In this document: positions 8,831 to 19,068 of the stretch, one piece after another
How the letters are laid out: each line of letters starts with the position of its first letter
How positions within the stretch are numbered: the stretch's first letter is position 1
Assembly: GCF_013349955.1 (NCBI RefSeq)
Contig: NZ_JABVXC010000003.1
Coordinates: forward strand, 62,001 to 126,000
DNA from: Onishia taeanensis
GTDB taxonomy: Bacteria > Pseudomonadota > Gammaproteobacteria > Pseudomonadales > Halomonadaceae
Reading direction: 5' to 3'
DNA: 64,000 bases
Notes under the pieces: model-generated
Databases searched by the model: none
What the model was told of the DNA's origin: nothing
What the model saw: the letters and a program-made list of their open reading frames with translations, nothing else
Translations under genes and position numbers: made by a program

Positions 8831-8927
8831 CTATCGGCCTTCATCCTTGTGTCTCGACCCACCTGGCCTGGCTGCCCCTTGTCAGTACCGGGACTGCCCG
8901 AGGGCTGCCGGTCTCATGGGTCCTGCC

Positions 8928-11573
8928 TCACGACTCGCCGAGCAGGCCAAGGCTCGCCATGGGAGTCTGGCGGCGCAGGCTGCGCGACAGACCATGACCG
9001 ATCAGCCCCACCAGCAGGGCGCCACCCAGCGGCAGCCCTATCCACAGCCAGGGATGCAGACGCGGCGCCAGGTCCAGCCAGCCGGCATAGATCCCTGCGG
9101 CGGCAAGCTCGGCGAGCAGCGCGCCCATCAAGCCACTCGCCAGGCCCAGGATGGCAAACTCGGCGCCCTGTACCCGGGAAATCAGCCGGTCGCCGGCACC
9201 GAACACCCGCAGCAGGCCACTCTCGTGGGCACGCAGCGGACGGCTGGCAATCAGCGCCGCATAGAGCACGCTGATGCCGGCCAGCAGCACAAAGCCAAGT
9301 ACCAGCTCCACCGAGCGGGTGACCTGAGTCAATAGCTCGCGCACCTGGCCGAGGATCGCTTCGACGTTAAGCAGCGACACTGCCGGGAAATTCTCGACGA
9401 TCTGGCCGGGCAGCGGACTCTGGGCATCGCCCAGATGGAAGGCGGTGATATAAGTGTGACCGAAGAGCTCCAGCACACCAGGCGGGAAGATCACATAGAA
9501 GTTGGGACGAAAGCTGTCCCAGTCGAGATCGCGAAGACTGGTGATACGCCCGGTAAGAGTGTCGGCGCCGATGGTGAAGCTCATGGTGTCACCAAGCGCC
9601 AGACCAAGACGGTCGGCCAGCTCACCTTCCAGCGATATCGGCACAACCTTGTCGGACGGCTCCGTGGCCGCCCGGTCACCGGCATTCGCTGCATCGTTTG
9701 AAGACGCCTCTGCACCCGAAACCGTATCGCCCGGCCCGAACCACTCCCCCGCCACCAGGCGGTTGCCCTCTGGGAGAGTGTCGCGCCAGGTCAGATTGAG
9801 CTCACGCCGCAGGGCATTGCTGCCCCGGCCGCTTTCGGGCACCGCCTCCTGGGGCGCTTGACCGTTGAGGGCGGTGATGCGCCCGCGCACCATCGGATAG
9901 AGCGCGGTGCGATCGTCTACCGCCCCGGCCAGGGTCTCGACGAAGGCGTCACGCTCCTGAGGCTGGATGTTGATGGCGAAGTAGTTGGGCGTATCCTCGG
10001 GCAGTTGGTCCTGCCAGGCGGTGAGCAAATCGCCGCGCACCAGGCCGATCATCGCCATCGCCGCGAAGGTGACCGCAAAGGCCAGTAGCTGACCGAGACT
10101 CGCCTGACGACGGCGGCCCAGCTGGCGGGCGCCGAGCCGCAGTGCCCGGGTCGGTGAGGAGCCATGCGAGCCTTGGGGCAGCAGCGCGGCCAGGCGCAGT
10201 ACCCCGCTCAACAGCAGCATGCCGACCCCGCCCAGGATCACCAGCATCACCAGGCCCCCGACCAGCAACGCCGCAGACAGCCAAAGATCGCCTGAGTAAA
10301 GCCACATCAGGCCTCCGAATACCAGACTCGCCATGGCCACCACCAGCCAGGCCGAAGCGGGCAGCGGGTCGAGTTCACGCCGCAGCACCTTCAGGGCACT
10401 GACCCGCTTGAGGCGCAGCAGCGTCGGGCCGGCGAAGCCGACCAGCACGGCAAGCGCCGTGAGCACCCCGAGCGCCAGAGGCAAAGGGCCAGGCGGCGGC
10501 AGTTCAAGCGGCAGGAAGGCGGTCAAGAGCGCCAGCAGACCCGCCTGACCGGCCAGGCCCAGCAAGGCCCCGCACACGGAGGCGGCCAGCGCCAGCCAGC
10601 CGAGTTGCAAGGCAAAGAGCCGGGTAAGCTGGCGCTGAGAGGCACCAAAGCAGCGCAGCAAGGCGGCGGTATCGAGGTGGCGATCCACATAGCGCCGAGT
10701 GGCCATGGCCACCGCCACCCCGGCCAACAGCACGGCGGCGAGGCCGGCCAGCGCCAGGTACTTTTCGGCACGCTCCAGGGCGCGCCCGAGGCCCGGTCGA
10801 TCAACTCGCACATCCCGCACCTCGACCCCGTCGCGCTTGAGCGCTGCGAGACGCGCATCGAGGCTGGACACCGCCGCCGGCGGCCCGGCCGCGAGAATCT
10901 CGTACTCGACCCGCGAGCCCGGCTGCACCAGGCCGGTGGCCGCCAGGTCATCGACGTGCATCATCAGCCGCGGGTTGAAGCTCGAGAAGCCGCCGGACTG
11001 ATCGGCCTCGCGCTCGATGATACCGCTCACGGTGAGGGTGGTGCGCCCGACCCTTACCTCATCGCCTAGCTGAAGACCGATCAGCGACTCGAGCCTCGGA
11101 TCGACCCAGGCTTCCCCCGGCGCAGGCCCGCGAGGCAGCGGCTCGACGCCGTTGCCCACATCGACCCGTGAGGCGCCATACAGCGGGTAGGCGCTGTCGA
11201 CCACCTTGAGGCTGGCCGGCTGGAAGCGCTCGCCGCGACTGATCATCGACACCAGGTCGACCTGATCCGAGAGGGTCAGGCCGGCCTCTCGCAAGGTGCT
11301 TTTCAGCTCGCTGGAGAAGGGCTCGCCCTGCTCCAGCACCAGGTCCCCCCCCAGCATCTGTCCAGCCTGGCGAGTCAGGCCGCGTTCGAGACGATCGAGG
11401 AAGAAGCCGATCATGGTCGAGGCCGCCACCGCCAGCGCCAATGCCACGAACAGCGCCCGTACGTCGGCGGCACGCAGATCGCGCTTGAGGCCTCGGGCCG
11501 CGAGCCCCAACCAGTGCAGGCCATTGCCCCAAGTTCGGCGGGTGTCGCGCCGTGAATCACCGCTTGCCATCAT
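8928..11573 (-). CDS. ybbP: ABC transporter permease of the YbbP/FtsX type
   Basis: This 881-residue inner-membrane protein has one N-terminal helix (about 38-58), a large extracytoplasmic domain, a helix block near 265-470, a second large domain, and C-terminal FtsX helices near 760-865. This double FtsX arrangement is that of YbbP, which works with YbbA. The insert with NDAANAGDRAATEPSDK near residue 620 is low-complexity. The start overlaps the ATPase gene stop by four bases, giving translational coupling. Because tesA is divergent next door, a role with lysophospholipids or other lipids in the envelope is plausible; in E. coli tesA, ybbA and ybbP are likewise neighbours. Function in the family is not firmly settled. 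Confidence 0.9.
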   Translation of the reverse strand: MMASGDSRRDTRRTWGNGLHWLGLAARGLKRDLRAADVRALFVALALAVAASTMIGFFLDRLERGLTRQAGQMLGGDLVLEQGEPFSSELKSTLREAGLTLSDQVDLVSMISRGERFQPASLKVVDSAYPLYGASRVDVGNGVEPLPRGPAPGEAWVDPRLESLIGLQLGDEVRVGRTTLTVSGIIEREADQSGGFSSFNPRLMMHVDDLAATGLVQPGSRVEYEILAAGPPAAVSSLDARLAALKRDGVEVRDVRVDRPGLGRALERAEKYLALAGLAAVLLAGVAVAMATRRYVDRHLDTAALLRCFGASQRQLTRLFALQLGWLALAASVCGALLGLAGQAGLLALLTAFLPLELPPPGPLPLALGVLTALAVLVGFAGPTLLRLKRVSALKVLRRELDPLPASAWLVVAMASLVFGGLMWLYSGDLWLSAALLVGGLVMLVILGGVGMLLLSGVLRLAALLPQGSHGSSPTRALRLGARQLGRRRQASLGQLLAFAVTFAAMAMIGLVRGDLLTAWQDQLPEDTPNYFAINIQPQERDAFVETLAGAVDDRTALYPMVRGRITALNGQAPQEAVPESGRGSNALRRELNLTWRDTLPEGNRLVAGEWFGPGDTVSGAEASSNDAANAGDRAATEPSDKVVPISLEGELADRLGLALGDTMSFTIGADTLTGRITSLRDLDWDSFRPNFYVIFPPGVLELFGHTYITAFHLGDAQSPLPGQIVENFPAVSLLNVEAILGQVRELLTQVTRSVELVLGFVLLAGISVLYAALIASRPLRAHESGLLRVFGAGDRLISRVQGAEFAILGLASGLMGALLAELAAAGIYAGWLDLAPRLHPWLWIGLPLGGALLVGLIGHGLSRSLRRQTPMASLGLLGES

Positions 11574-12325
11574 GCGCCCACCTCCTCAAGGGTCATGTCC
11601 ACCAGCTGGCCGTCGATGAGCCGCAGGCAGCGATCGCAGCGCCGCGCCAGAGCATGGTCGTGAGTCACCAGCATCAGGGTGGTGCCGGCCTCGCGGTTGA
11701 GGGCAAACAGCCGCTCGATGATGCGCTCACCGGTAGCCGGATCCAGGTTGCCGGTCGGCTCGTCGGCAAACACCAGCTCGGCGCCGGTGACGAAGGCGCG
11801 GGCCAAGGCCACACGCTGCTGCTCGCCGCCGGACAGCTGCTTGGGCAGGTGATCGAGGCGCTCGCCAAGTCCTACACGCATCAACCAGTCGCGGGCCCGG
11901 GCATCATTGTCGGCGGCAGGCGCCAGCTCAAGCGGCAGCAGCACGTTTTCAAGCGCGGTAAGGGTCGGCAGCAGCTGGAAATTCTGGAATACGAAACCCA
12001 CCCGGCCGGCCCGCAGTTGAGCACGTCCGTCCTCGTCCAGGGCAGCCAGCGACTCGCCAAACAACTTGAGCTCACCGCTGCTTGGCGCATCGAGTCCGGC
12101 CAGCAGTCCCAGCAGGGTAGACTTGCCGGCGCCACTCTCGCCGAGGATCGCCACCGTTTCCCCGGGGAACACCGTGAGCGAAAGATCACTCAGAATGGTC
12201 AGCGACCGATCGCCACTCCTGACCTGCTTGCCGAGATGGCGAGCCTGTAGGATGGGCGCAAGATCATGATTCGAGGAGGTAGACGTAGTGGAGGACATAG
12301 TGGAGGACGACGTAGTGGAGGACAT
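11570..12325 (-). CDS. ybbA: ABC transporter ATP-binding protein of the YbbA type
   Basis: This LolD/MacB-type ATPase of about 251 residues has Walker A GESGAGKST, Q-loop FVFQNFQLLPTLTALEN, signature LSGGEQQRVALARA, Walker B LVFADEPTGNLDP and switch His in LVTHDHA. I placed the start at 12325. The frame stays open to 12649, but the upstream part runs through the divergent tesA 5' region and looks non-coding. The first ~20 residues are a Ser/Thr-rich tract made by a short DNA repeat, so translation could also begin at 12298. It pairs with the YbbP permease downstream. Confidence 0.9.
   Translation of the reverse strand: MSSTTSSSTMSSTTSTSSNHDLAPILQARHLGKQVRSGDRSLTILSDLSLTVFPGETVAILGESGAGKSTLLGLLAGLDAPSSGELKLFGESLAALDEDGRAQLRAGRVGFVFQNFQLLPTLTALENVLLPLELAPAADNDARARDWLMRVGLGERLDHLPKQLSGGEQQRVALARAFVTGAELVFADEPTGNLDPATGERIIERLFALNREAGTTLMLVTHDHALARRCDRCLRLIDGQLVDMTLEEVGA
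12283..12325. repeat. imperfect tandem repeat at the 5' end of ybbA
   Basis: The block GTAGTGGAGGACAT appears twice (ending near 12298 and 12325), separated by a related AGTGGAGGACGAC copy. In the ATPase frame it gives MSSTTSSSTMSSTTSTSS. It supplies two alternative ATG codons, so copy number would shift the N-terminus. Confidence 0.7.
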
Positions 12326-12521
12326 GGTGACTGGATTCCCTGTTGGCCTGAAAAGGTCGAAACGCGGTGCCAAGGGCCCCGCGGGGCGAAACGCTGCGCT
12401 GAGCGCCGAACCGTTCGCTTGGACGGGACGGTACGCCCGACACGCAAGACATCTGGTGCAAAGGCTGGGCCGTTGTCTGCTGGGAGCGGCCCCTGCCAAG
12501 AAATCCGAGGCGACATCCACC

Positions 12522-13289
12522 ATGACAAGAGGTCGCGGTCCGCTAGCAGGGCTGACGGCTGGCCTGAGCATGGGCCTGGCCGCGCTGGGCATGGCGGCGC
12601 CAGCCCTGGCCGATACCTCCTCGGCCGGCTCCACCGCCGACCACCCCACCCTTTTGGTGATGGGAGACAGTCTGAGCGCCGCCTACGGGCTCGAGCGGCC
12701 AGAGGACGGCTGGGTCAGTCTCTTGGCTGCAAGGCTCGACGACGAGGCACAGGTGGTCAATGCCAGCATCAGCGGCGAGACATCCGCCGGCGGCGCCACA
12801 CGCCTGCCTGAGCTGTTACGACAGCATTCACCCGATATCGTGCTATTGGAACTTGGCGCCAACGATGGTTTGCGCGGCCTGTCGCCTAGCCAGATGCGCA
12901 GCAATCTCGAATCGATGATCGAGAAAAGTCAGGCCAGCGGCGCCCAGGTGGTGCTGCTGGGCATCGATATTCCGCCCAATTACGGCGACGCCTATCGGTC
13001 GGCCTTCACCGGCGTTTTCGAAGACCTGGCCGAGCGCCATGAGCTGCCGCTGGTGCCCTTCCTGCTCGAAGGGGTCGCCCTGGAAGATGCGCTGATGCAG
13101 GACGACGGCCTGCATCCTACCGCCAAGGCCCAGCCAATGATCCTGGATAATGTATGGCCGACCCTGGCGCCGCTGCTCGAGCAGGCGGCGGCAGGGGCAG
13201 AGACCTCTTCTCTAACCATTTCACCATCCGCCTACCTATTCACCGACCTATCAGCCTCACTACCCACTCCCCTGTTCGCTCAGACCTGA
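12522..13289 (+). CDS. tesA: arylesterase / thioesterase I / lysophospholipase L1 (TesA)
   Basis: This periplasmic SGNH hydrolase has about 255 residues including a signal peptide (GLSMGLAALGMAAPALA, cut near residue 30). The nucleophile S50 is in MGDSLSAAYG, block III is GAND (112-115), and the catalytic pair D195/H198 is in DDGLHP. It hydrolyses acyl-CoA thioesters and lysophospholipids. The start at 12522 has GAGG about 11 bases upstream and begins the signal peptide properly. The C-terminal ~25 residues beyond the usual fold end are Ser/Thr/Pro-rich. It is divergent from ybbA/ybbP and its stop overlaps the converging DMT gene by 10 bp. Confidence 0.94.
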   Translation: MTRGRGPLAGLTAGLSMGLAALGMAAPALADTSSAGSTADHPTLLVMGDSLSAAYGLERPEDGWVSLLAARLDDEAQVVNASISGETSAGGATRLPELLRQHSPDIVLLELGANDGLRGLSPSQMRSNLESMIEKSQASGAQVVLLGIDIPPNYGDAYRSAFTGVFEDLAERHELPLVPFLLEGVALEDALMQDDGLHPTAKAQPMILDNVWPTLAPLLEQAAAGAETSSLTISPSAYLFTDLSASLPTPLFAQT

Positions 13290-14170
13290 GGGGCCGGCTC
13301 GGCGGCCTTCTGCCACTGCTGAAGCCCCAGGCCGCCGAGAATCAGCACCAGGCCAACCAGCGTCGAGATCAGGATTGGCTCACCGACCACCAGGTGCAGC
13401 AGCAGCAGGGAAATCGGCGGCGACAGAAAGATCAGGTTGGCCACCTTGGCGGTGCGGGAAATGCCCCGCACCGCCAGCTGCCAGAGCACGAAGGCAATCC
13501 CCATCTCGAAAAGCCCCACATAGACCCCGGCACTAATGCCCTTCCAGCCATACCATTCGAAGCCCGGTCCCAGCGCGATCAGCAGCGTGAATACCGGCAA
13601 GCCAACACTGAAGTTCTGCCACTGCGCGACAAGCGGGGGGCGACTGTCACGCGCATTGAGCAGCCAGTAGAGCGCCCAGAGCAGGGTCGAGGCCAACGCC
13701 AGCCCCACGCCCAGCGGGTCGGCGAAGGCCACGTCGAGCACTGAGCCACGGGTAGCGATGGTCCAGACACCGGCATAGGCAATCAAACCGGCGATGATAT
13801 CGATGCGGGTCAATCGCTGGCCGAGAATCGGCACGGCGAGAAAGGCCATGGCCAGCGCCCAGGTGTAGTTGAGCGCCATTGCCTCCTGCCCCGGGAGGCG
13901 ATCATAGGCCGCGAACAACACCAAGTAGTAGGCGACCGGATTCATCATCCCCGCCCACAGCGCGGTACGCCAGCCCTGCCCCAGCGCCTGGCGCAAGAGC
14001 CCCTTTCGCCATACAAGAATACCCATCAACGCCCAGGAGACCAGGGCAGCGATCCACATCAGTTCCAGCGGCGACATTTCGCCAAGCGCAACCTTGAAGG
14101 CCGTGGCCACCGTGGACCATAGCCCCACGGCGCCCAGGCCGCACAGCATGGCGTGACGTTCCTGTGTCAT
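13280..14170 (-). CDS. DMT-superfamily (EamA) transporter
   Basis: This 296-residue inner-membrane protein has about ten hydrophobic helices and two EamA halves, the standard layout of drug/metabolite exporters such as YddG or RhtA relatives. GMMNPVAYYLVLFAAYDRLPGQEAMALNYTWAL and the C-terminal NLIFLSPPISLLLLHLVVGEP are typical. The start at 14170 has GAGGAGA six bases upstream. The substrate (amino acid, nucleotide or other metabolite) cannot be told. Its 3' end overlaps the 3' end of tesA by 10 bp, and the 21-bp tandem array lies upstream of it. Confidence 0.88.
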   Translation of the reverse strand: MTQERHAMLCGLGAVGLWSTVATAFKVALGEMSPLELMWIAALVSWALMGILVWRKGLLRQALGQGWRTALWAGMMNPVAYYLVLFAAYDRLPGQEAMALNYTWALAMAFLAVPILGQRLTRIDIIAGLIAYAGVWTIATRGSVLDVAFADPLGVGLALASTLLWALYWLLNARDSRPPLVAQWQNFSVGLPVFTLLIALGPGFEWYGWKGISAGVYVGLFEMGIAFVLWQLAVRGISRTAKVANLIFLSPPISLLLLHLVVGEPILISTLVGLVLILGGLGLQQWQKAAEPAPQV

Positions 14171-14235
14171 GCGTTCTCCTCGTTTATGATGCGCCATTGG
14201 CGGGCAGTATCGGCGCGGCTGACGGCCGGCGATGC

Positions 14236-14340
14236 AGAGCCATCAGCTATTTATTGAGAGCCATCAGCCATTTATTGAAAGCCATCAGCCATTTATTGAA
14301 AGCCATCAGCCATTCATTGAGAGCCTTCAGTTATTCATAC
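14236..14340. repeat. five-unit 21-bp tandem repeat
   Basis: Five consecutive 21-bp units begin at 14236, 14257, 14278, 14299 and 14320, with the shared core GCCATCAGCCATTTATTG. Units 2-4 are nearly identical and units 1 and 5 are diverged. The array begins seven bases after the stop of the SelW-like gene and ends about 65 bp before the DMT start, so on the minus strand it is intercistronic. The unit has no spacers, so this is not a CRISPR. Confidence 0.95.
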
Positions 14341-14346
14341 AAGCCC

Positions 14347-14616
14347 TCAGCGGTCCAGATGCCCCAGGTCTCGCGAGGGGTCGAGTCGATCACGCACCCG
14401 CTGCTTGAGCAGCTTGATATCAGGGAAGCCGTCATCGCGCTTGCGCTCCCAGAGTCGCTCATCGTCAAAGGTGATCTCGAAGTGCCCGCCGTGGCTTGGC
14501 ACCAGCGCGACCTCATCGAGGTCTTCGCCGAACGTCGACAGCAGTTCCTGTGCATACCAGCCGGCGCGCAGCAGCCAGTGGCACTGGGTACAGAAATGGA
14601 TACGCACGCTTGCCAT
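14347..14616 (-). CDS. SelT/SelW/SelH-family (Rdx) protein
   Basis: This 89-residue protein has the CTQCHW redox motif (CxxC) near residues 9-14 in a beta-strand start, followed by the LLRAGWYAQELL helix and VALVPSHGGHFEITFDDERLW. That is the thioredoxin-like Rdx fold, here with Cys in place of the selenocysteine of eukaryotic SelW. The exact redox partner is unknown for bacterial members. A strong Shine-Dalgarno sequence (GGAGGAGG) precedes the start at 14616. It lies upstream of the DMT transporter on the same strand, with the tandem array between them. Confidence 0.88.
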   Translation of the reverse strand: MASVRIHFCTQCHWLLRAGWYAQELLSTFGEDLDEVALVPSHGGHFEITFDDERLWERKRDDGFPDIKLLKQRVRDRLDPSRDLGHLDR

Positions 14617-14699
14617 TGGACCTCCTCCCTGTTGGACATTTGCCCGGCATCATAACTGAGGCATCATGGCCGCTGGAATGCGCACAGGGAGCCCACTGC

Positions 14700-16016
14700 A
14701 TGCCACCAACCGAGATTTCACAGACCCGCCTCTACGAGTGGCTGACCGGCGATGACGACAGCCGGATGTGTAAGGATATTCCCGACTCCGCCTGCCAGGT
14801 GCAACCCAGGAACTTCCTGCAGCATTTGATTGCCTCGCTAGGCAACAAGCTGGCCGATGAGTTGTCCAGTGCCCGCCTGGTGTTGCCCTGGTTGATGGGG
14901 GCGATCGGTGCACCGCTGTGGATGGTGGGTCTACTGGTCCCGATCCGCGAGGCCGGTGCCCTGCTGCCACAGGTGTTCGTGGCCGGTTTCATACGCCACC
15001 AGGCGCAACGCAAATGGACCTGGGTGGCCGGCGGGCTGGTTCAGGCCGTGGCCGCTCTGCTGCTGGTCGCCCTCGCCCTGTGGGGCCAGGGTGGCGTCGG
15101 CGGCAGCCTGGTGCTGGTCGTACTGATCATACTGTCACTGGCCCGCGGCCTGTCGTCGATCGCCACCAAGGACGTGCTGGGCAAGACCATCGCCAAGCAG
15201 CGCCGTGGCACCCTGATGGGGTGGAGCGGCAGCATCGCCGGGGGCGTGACCTTGGCCGCCGGTATCCTGCTGTTGTTTTTCGATGAACGCCCCAGTGAGC
15301 TGGCCCTGGCGGTACTGATGAGCGTAGCGGCGCTTGGCTGGGGGCTGAACGCCCTGTGTGCAGCCCTCATCGAGGAGGCACCGGGGGCCGTGGAAGGCGG
15401 TGAGAACGCCTGGGACAGCGTGCGTCAGGGCCTGCACCTGTTGCGCGAAGACCCGGCCTTTCTGCGCTTCAACCTGGCGCGCGCCCTACTGCTCTCCAGC
15501 GCCCTGGCGCTGCCCTACATCGCCTTGCTGGCTCAGCAGCGCAGCGGCTCGAACCTGGGCGACCTGGGCCTTCTGATCATCGTCTCGGGGCTTGCCGGCA
15601 TGCTGGCGAGCCCCATGTGGGGCAAGCGGGCCGACAACTCCAGCCGACGGGTGATGCGCGATGCCGGCCTCGCCGCGGCGACTTGCTGTGCCCTGGCCGC
15701 GCTGGCGGGCGGACTCCCCGGTGCCTGGACAACCACTCCCTGGCCCTACGTCCTGCTCTACGGGCTGCTGGTGATCGCCCATGCCGGGGTGCGCCTGGGA
15801 CGCAAGACCTACGTAGTGGATCTCGCCAATAGCGACCGACGCGCCCTCTATGTGGCGCTGTCCAATACGCTGACCGGCTTTTTGATGCTCCTGGTCGGAG
15901 GCCTGGTAGGCGCCCTCGCGCAGTGGTTCGGCAGCGCGGTACTGCTTGGATTGCTCGCCGCCTGCGCGCTTGCCGCCGCGCTAACCGCTCAGAGCCTGCC
16001 CGAGGTCGAGGAGTGA
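14700..16016 (+). CDS. MFS transporter, substrate unknown
   Basis: This membrane protein of about 438 residues has an unusually long hydrophilic N-terminus (about 60 residues) before the first helix near LVLPWLMGAIGAPLWMVGLLVP. About a dozen hydrophobic helices and a central cytoplasmic loop follow, as in MFS carriers. AGMLASPMWGKRADNSSRRVM resembles the MFS loop 2-3 type motif. The start at 14700 has AGGGAG eight bases upstream. I do not recognise a closer subfamily. It is divergent from the SelW-like gene with an 83-bp gap. Confidence 0.8.
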   Translation: MPPTEISQTRLYEWLTGDDDSRMCKDIPDSACQVQPRNFLQHLIASLGNKLADELSSARLVLPWLMGAIGAPLWMVGLLVPIREAGALLPQVFVAGFIRHQAQRKWTWVAGGLVQAVAALLLVALALWGQGGVGGSLVLVVLIILSLARGLSSIATKDVLGKTIAKQRRGTLMGWSGSIAGGVTLAAGILLLFFDERPSELALAVLMSVAALGWGLNALCAALIEEAPGAVEGGENAWDSVRQGLHLLREDPAFLRFNLARALLLSSALALPYIALLAQQRSGSNLGDLGLLIIVSGLAGMLASPMWGKRADNSSRRVMRDAGLAAATCCALAALAGGLPGAWTTTPWPYVLLYGLLVIAHAGVRLGRKTYVVDLANSDRRALYVALSNTLTGFLMLLVGGLVGALAQWFGSAVLLGLLAACALAAALTAQSLPEVEE

Positions 16017-16121
16017 GCGCAACACATTGAAATCTGGCAACCGCCTAGCCATGATATAGCGATATACACTGTGGCTAGGCCATATCTACTCCCTCTTAGG
16101 GTCGCGACAGGAACGCTTCGC

Positions 16122-16553
16122 ATGAAAAGACCGCCCATGATCAGCCCCGAGCTTCTGGAACGCATCATCGACGCCTCGGAGGACGGTATTGTCGTTGCCG
16201 AACGCGAGGGTGAGGAACACATCCTGATTTACGTCAATCAGGGCTTCGAACGGCTGACCGGTTACAGCACCGATGAAATCCTCTACCGTGACTGCCGCTT
16301 CCTGCAGAACGACGACCGCGATCAGCCCGGCCTCGCGCGCATACGCGATGCCCTGATCGAGGACCGCCCCTGCCGCGAGATCCTGCGCAACTACAAGAAG
16401 GACGGCACCCTCTTCTACAACGAGCTGTCGATCACCCCGATGCACGACGACCAGGAAAACATTACCTACTACCTTGGCGTGCAGAAAGATGTGACCGAAC
16501 GAGTCGAGGCCATCGCCGAGCTCGAGCGCGTCAAGGGCAAAGCCAAAGACTGA
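16122..16553 (+). CDS. short LOV-domain blue-light photoreceptor
   Basis: This 143-residue protein is almost entirely one PAS/LOV domain. The photoactive cysteine is C58 in DCRFLQ, the flavin-contact region continues as NDDRDQPGLARIRDAL, and NYKKDGTLFYNELSITP and YYLGVQKDVTERV complete the LOV core. A short C-terminal helix (EAIAELERVKGK) is the only addition, so no effector domain is present. It closely resembles the Pseudomonas putida short-LOV proteins (PpSB1 type), as recalled. If the second ATG (16137) were the start, the cysteine would be residue 53, the number used in that family. I keep 16122 because AGGA lies upstream of it. It stands alone; the output partner is unknown. Confidence 0.92.
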   Translation: MKRPPMISPELLERIIDASEDGIVVAEREGEEHILIYVNQGFERLTGYSTDEILYRDCRFLQNDDRDQPGLARIRDALIEDRPCREILRNYKKDGTLFYNELSITPMHDDQENITYYLGVQKDVTERVEAIAELERVKGKAKD

Positions 16554-16685
16554 TTTTTTCCCATTCCCCTCTTGTCCTCATTCGCAACTGGCGTTATATA
16601 GCCAGCTACGCACCCGCGTTGCCCGATGCTCGCTCGAAGCGAGCATCCGTAGCCATCTCTACATGGGGTCATGGGAGGATATCGC

Positions 16686-16946
16686 ATGAGCCGCAAACAC
16701 CAAGTACACGACGCGTCCGACGATGCCACTGATGACGTGATCTATGACGGGGACGTCGATGCCTTCATGGACGCCGTGAATGACAGCCAGTACACCCCCT
16801 CTCGTTCCTCACGCACGGAAAGCCTGCAGGCACGGCGCCGCCTAGAGAGCCTATTGGAGGAACGTCGCCTCAAGCAGGTCATCGACGATGACTGGGGGCT
16901 CGACGGCGAAGAAGAGGAAGAGGAAGAGGAAGAGGAAGAAGAGTAA
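16686..16946 (+). CDS. small protein with poly-glutamate tail (PA3496-like)
   Basis: This 86-residue protein has an acidic N-terminus, a basic helix (SLQARRRLESLLEERRLKQVIDDDW) and a C-terminal run of twelve Glu. The helix resembles the small PA3496 family described as putative envelope-integrity proteins; this match is from memory and moderate. The start at 16686 has GGGAGG seven bases upstream. The Glu tail is encoded by repeated GAAGAG hexamers (about 16909-16943), which could expand or contract in steps of two residues. It lies just upstream of ettA on the same strand. Confidence 0.7.
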   Translation: MSRKHQVHDASDDATDDVIYDGDVDAFMDAVNDSQYTPSRSSRTESLQARRRLESLLEERRLKQVIDDDWGLDGEEEEEEEEEEEE

Positions 16947-17145
16947 ACCACTCGGCGAATGCCATCCCCGCATAGCAGCCACCTTCACCACAACCAGCTC
17001 CAGAACGAGCATAAGGACGCGGGCCCCGCCGCCCGCGCCACCCTGCGCAATCCCCCATCTCTTCGGCTCAATCACCGCCCAGCGCTGGCCTTTCGCGGGT
17101 GCGGCCACTATCATCGTGCCGAAACCCTCAACCCAATGGATATCC

Positions 17146-18807
<1,662 letters not shown>

Positions 18808-18834
18808 AGCCAATGGCATTTGCGTGATGACCCG

Positions 18835-18862
18835 ACGGGCGGTGGCAACACCGCCCGTTTTT
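18835..18862 (+). terminator. intrinsic terminator of ettA
   Basis: A perfect 10-bp stem ACGGGCGGTG/CACCGCCCGT with a GCAA tetraloop is followed by five T residues, 27 bp past the ettA stop codon. Confidence 0.93.
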
Positions 18863-19068
18863 CATGCCCGGATGACGGTTTCGCCGTCGTTCCTGGCGCC
18901 ACCTCGCGTCACCCCCTCTCGATGCTCCCCTTCTCGACCAGCGCAGGCATTTCCCTATGGGGGATACCGGGTCGGTGTTGCCCTTGGCGTCGCTGAGCCT
19001 CTCAGCAACCTTGCATGGCACGTCTACAAAGGGGATAACTCACGCATGATCTTCATAGGGATGTGCTC

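Noticed and set aside
12288..12521. N-terminal extension of TesA upstream of its signal peptide
   Set aside because: It overlaps the divergent ybbA start, and the signal peptide begins at 12522.
12326..12649. N-terminal extension of YbbA
   Set aside because: It runs through the tesA signal-peptide region on the other strand and has no ATPase homology.
14236..14340. Possible CRISPR array
   Set aside because: Repeats are directly tandem with no spacers and no cas genes.
14164..14655. Frame reading through the 21-bp array as seven-residue repeats
   Set aside because: It is antisense to the SelW-like gene and exists only because 21 is a multiple of three.
16888..17145. N-terminal extension of EttA
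   Set aside because: Conserved EttA proteins begin with MAQYVYTMNRVGKVVPPKRQ, and the extension reads through the poly-Glu gene out of frame.
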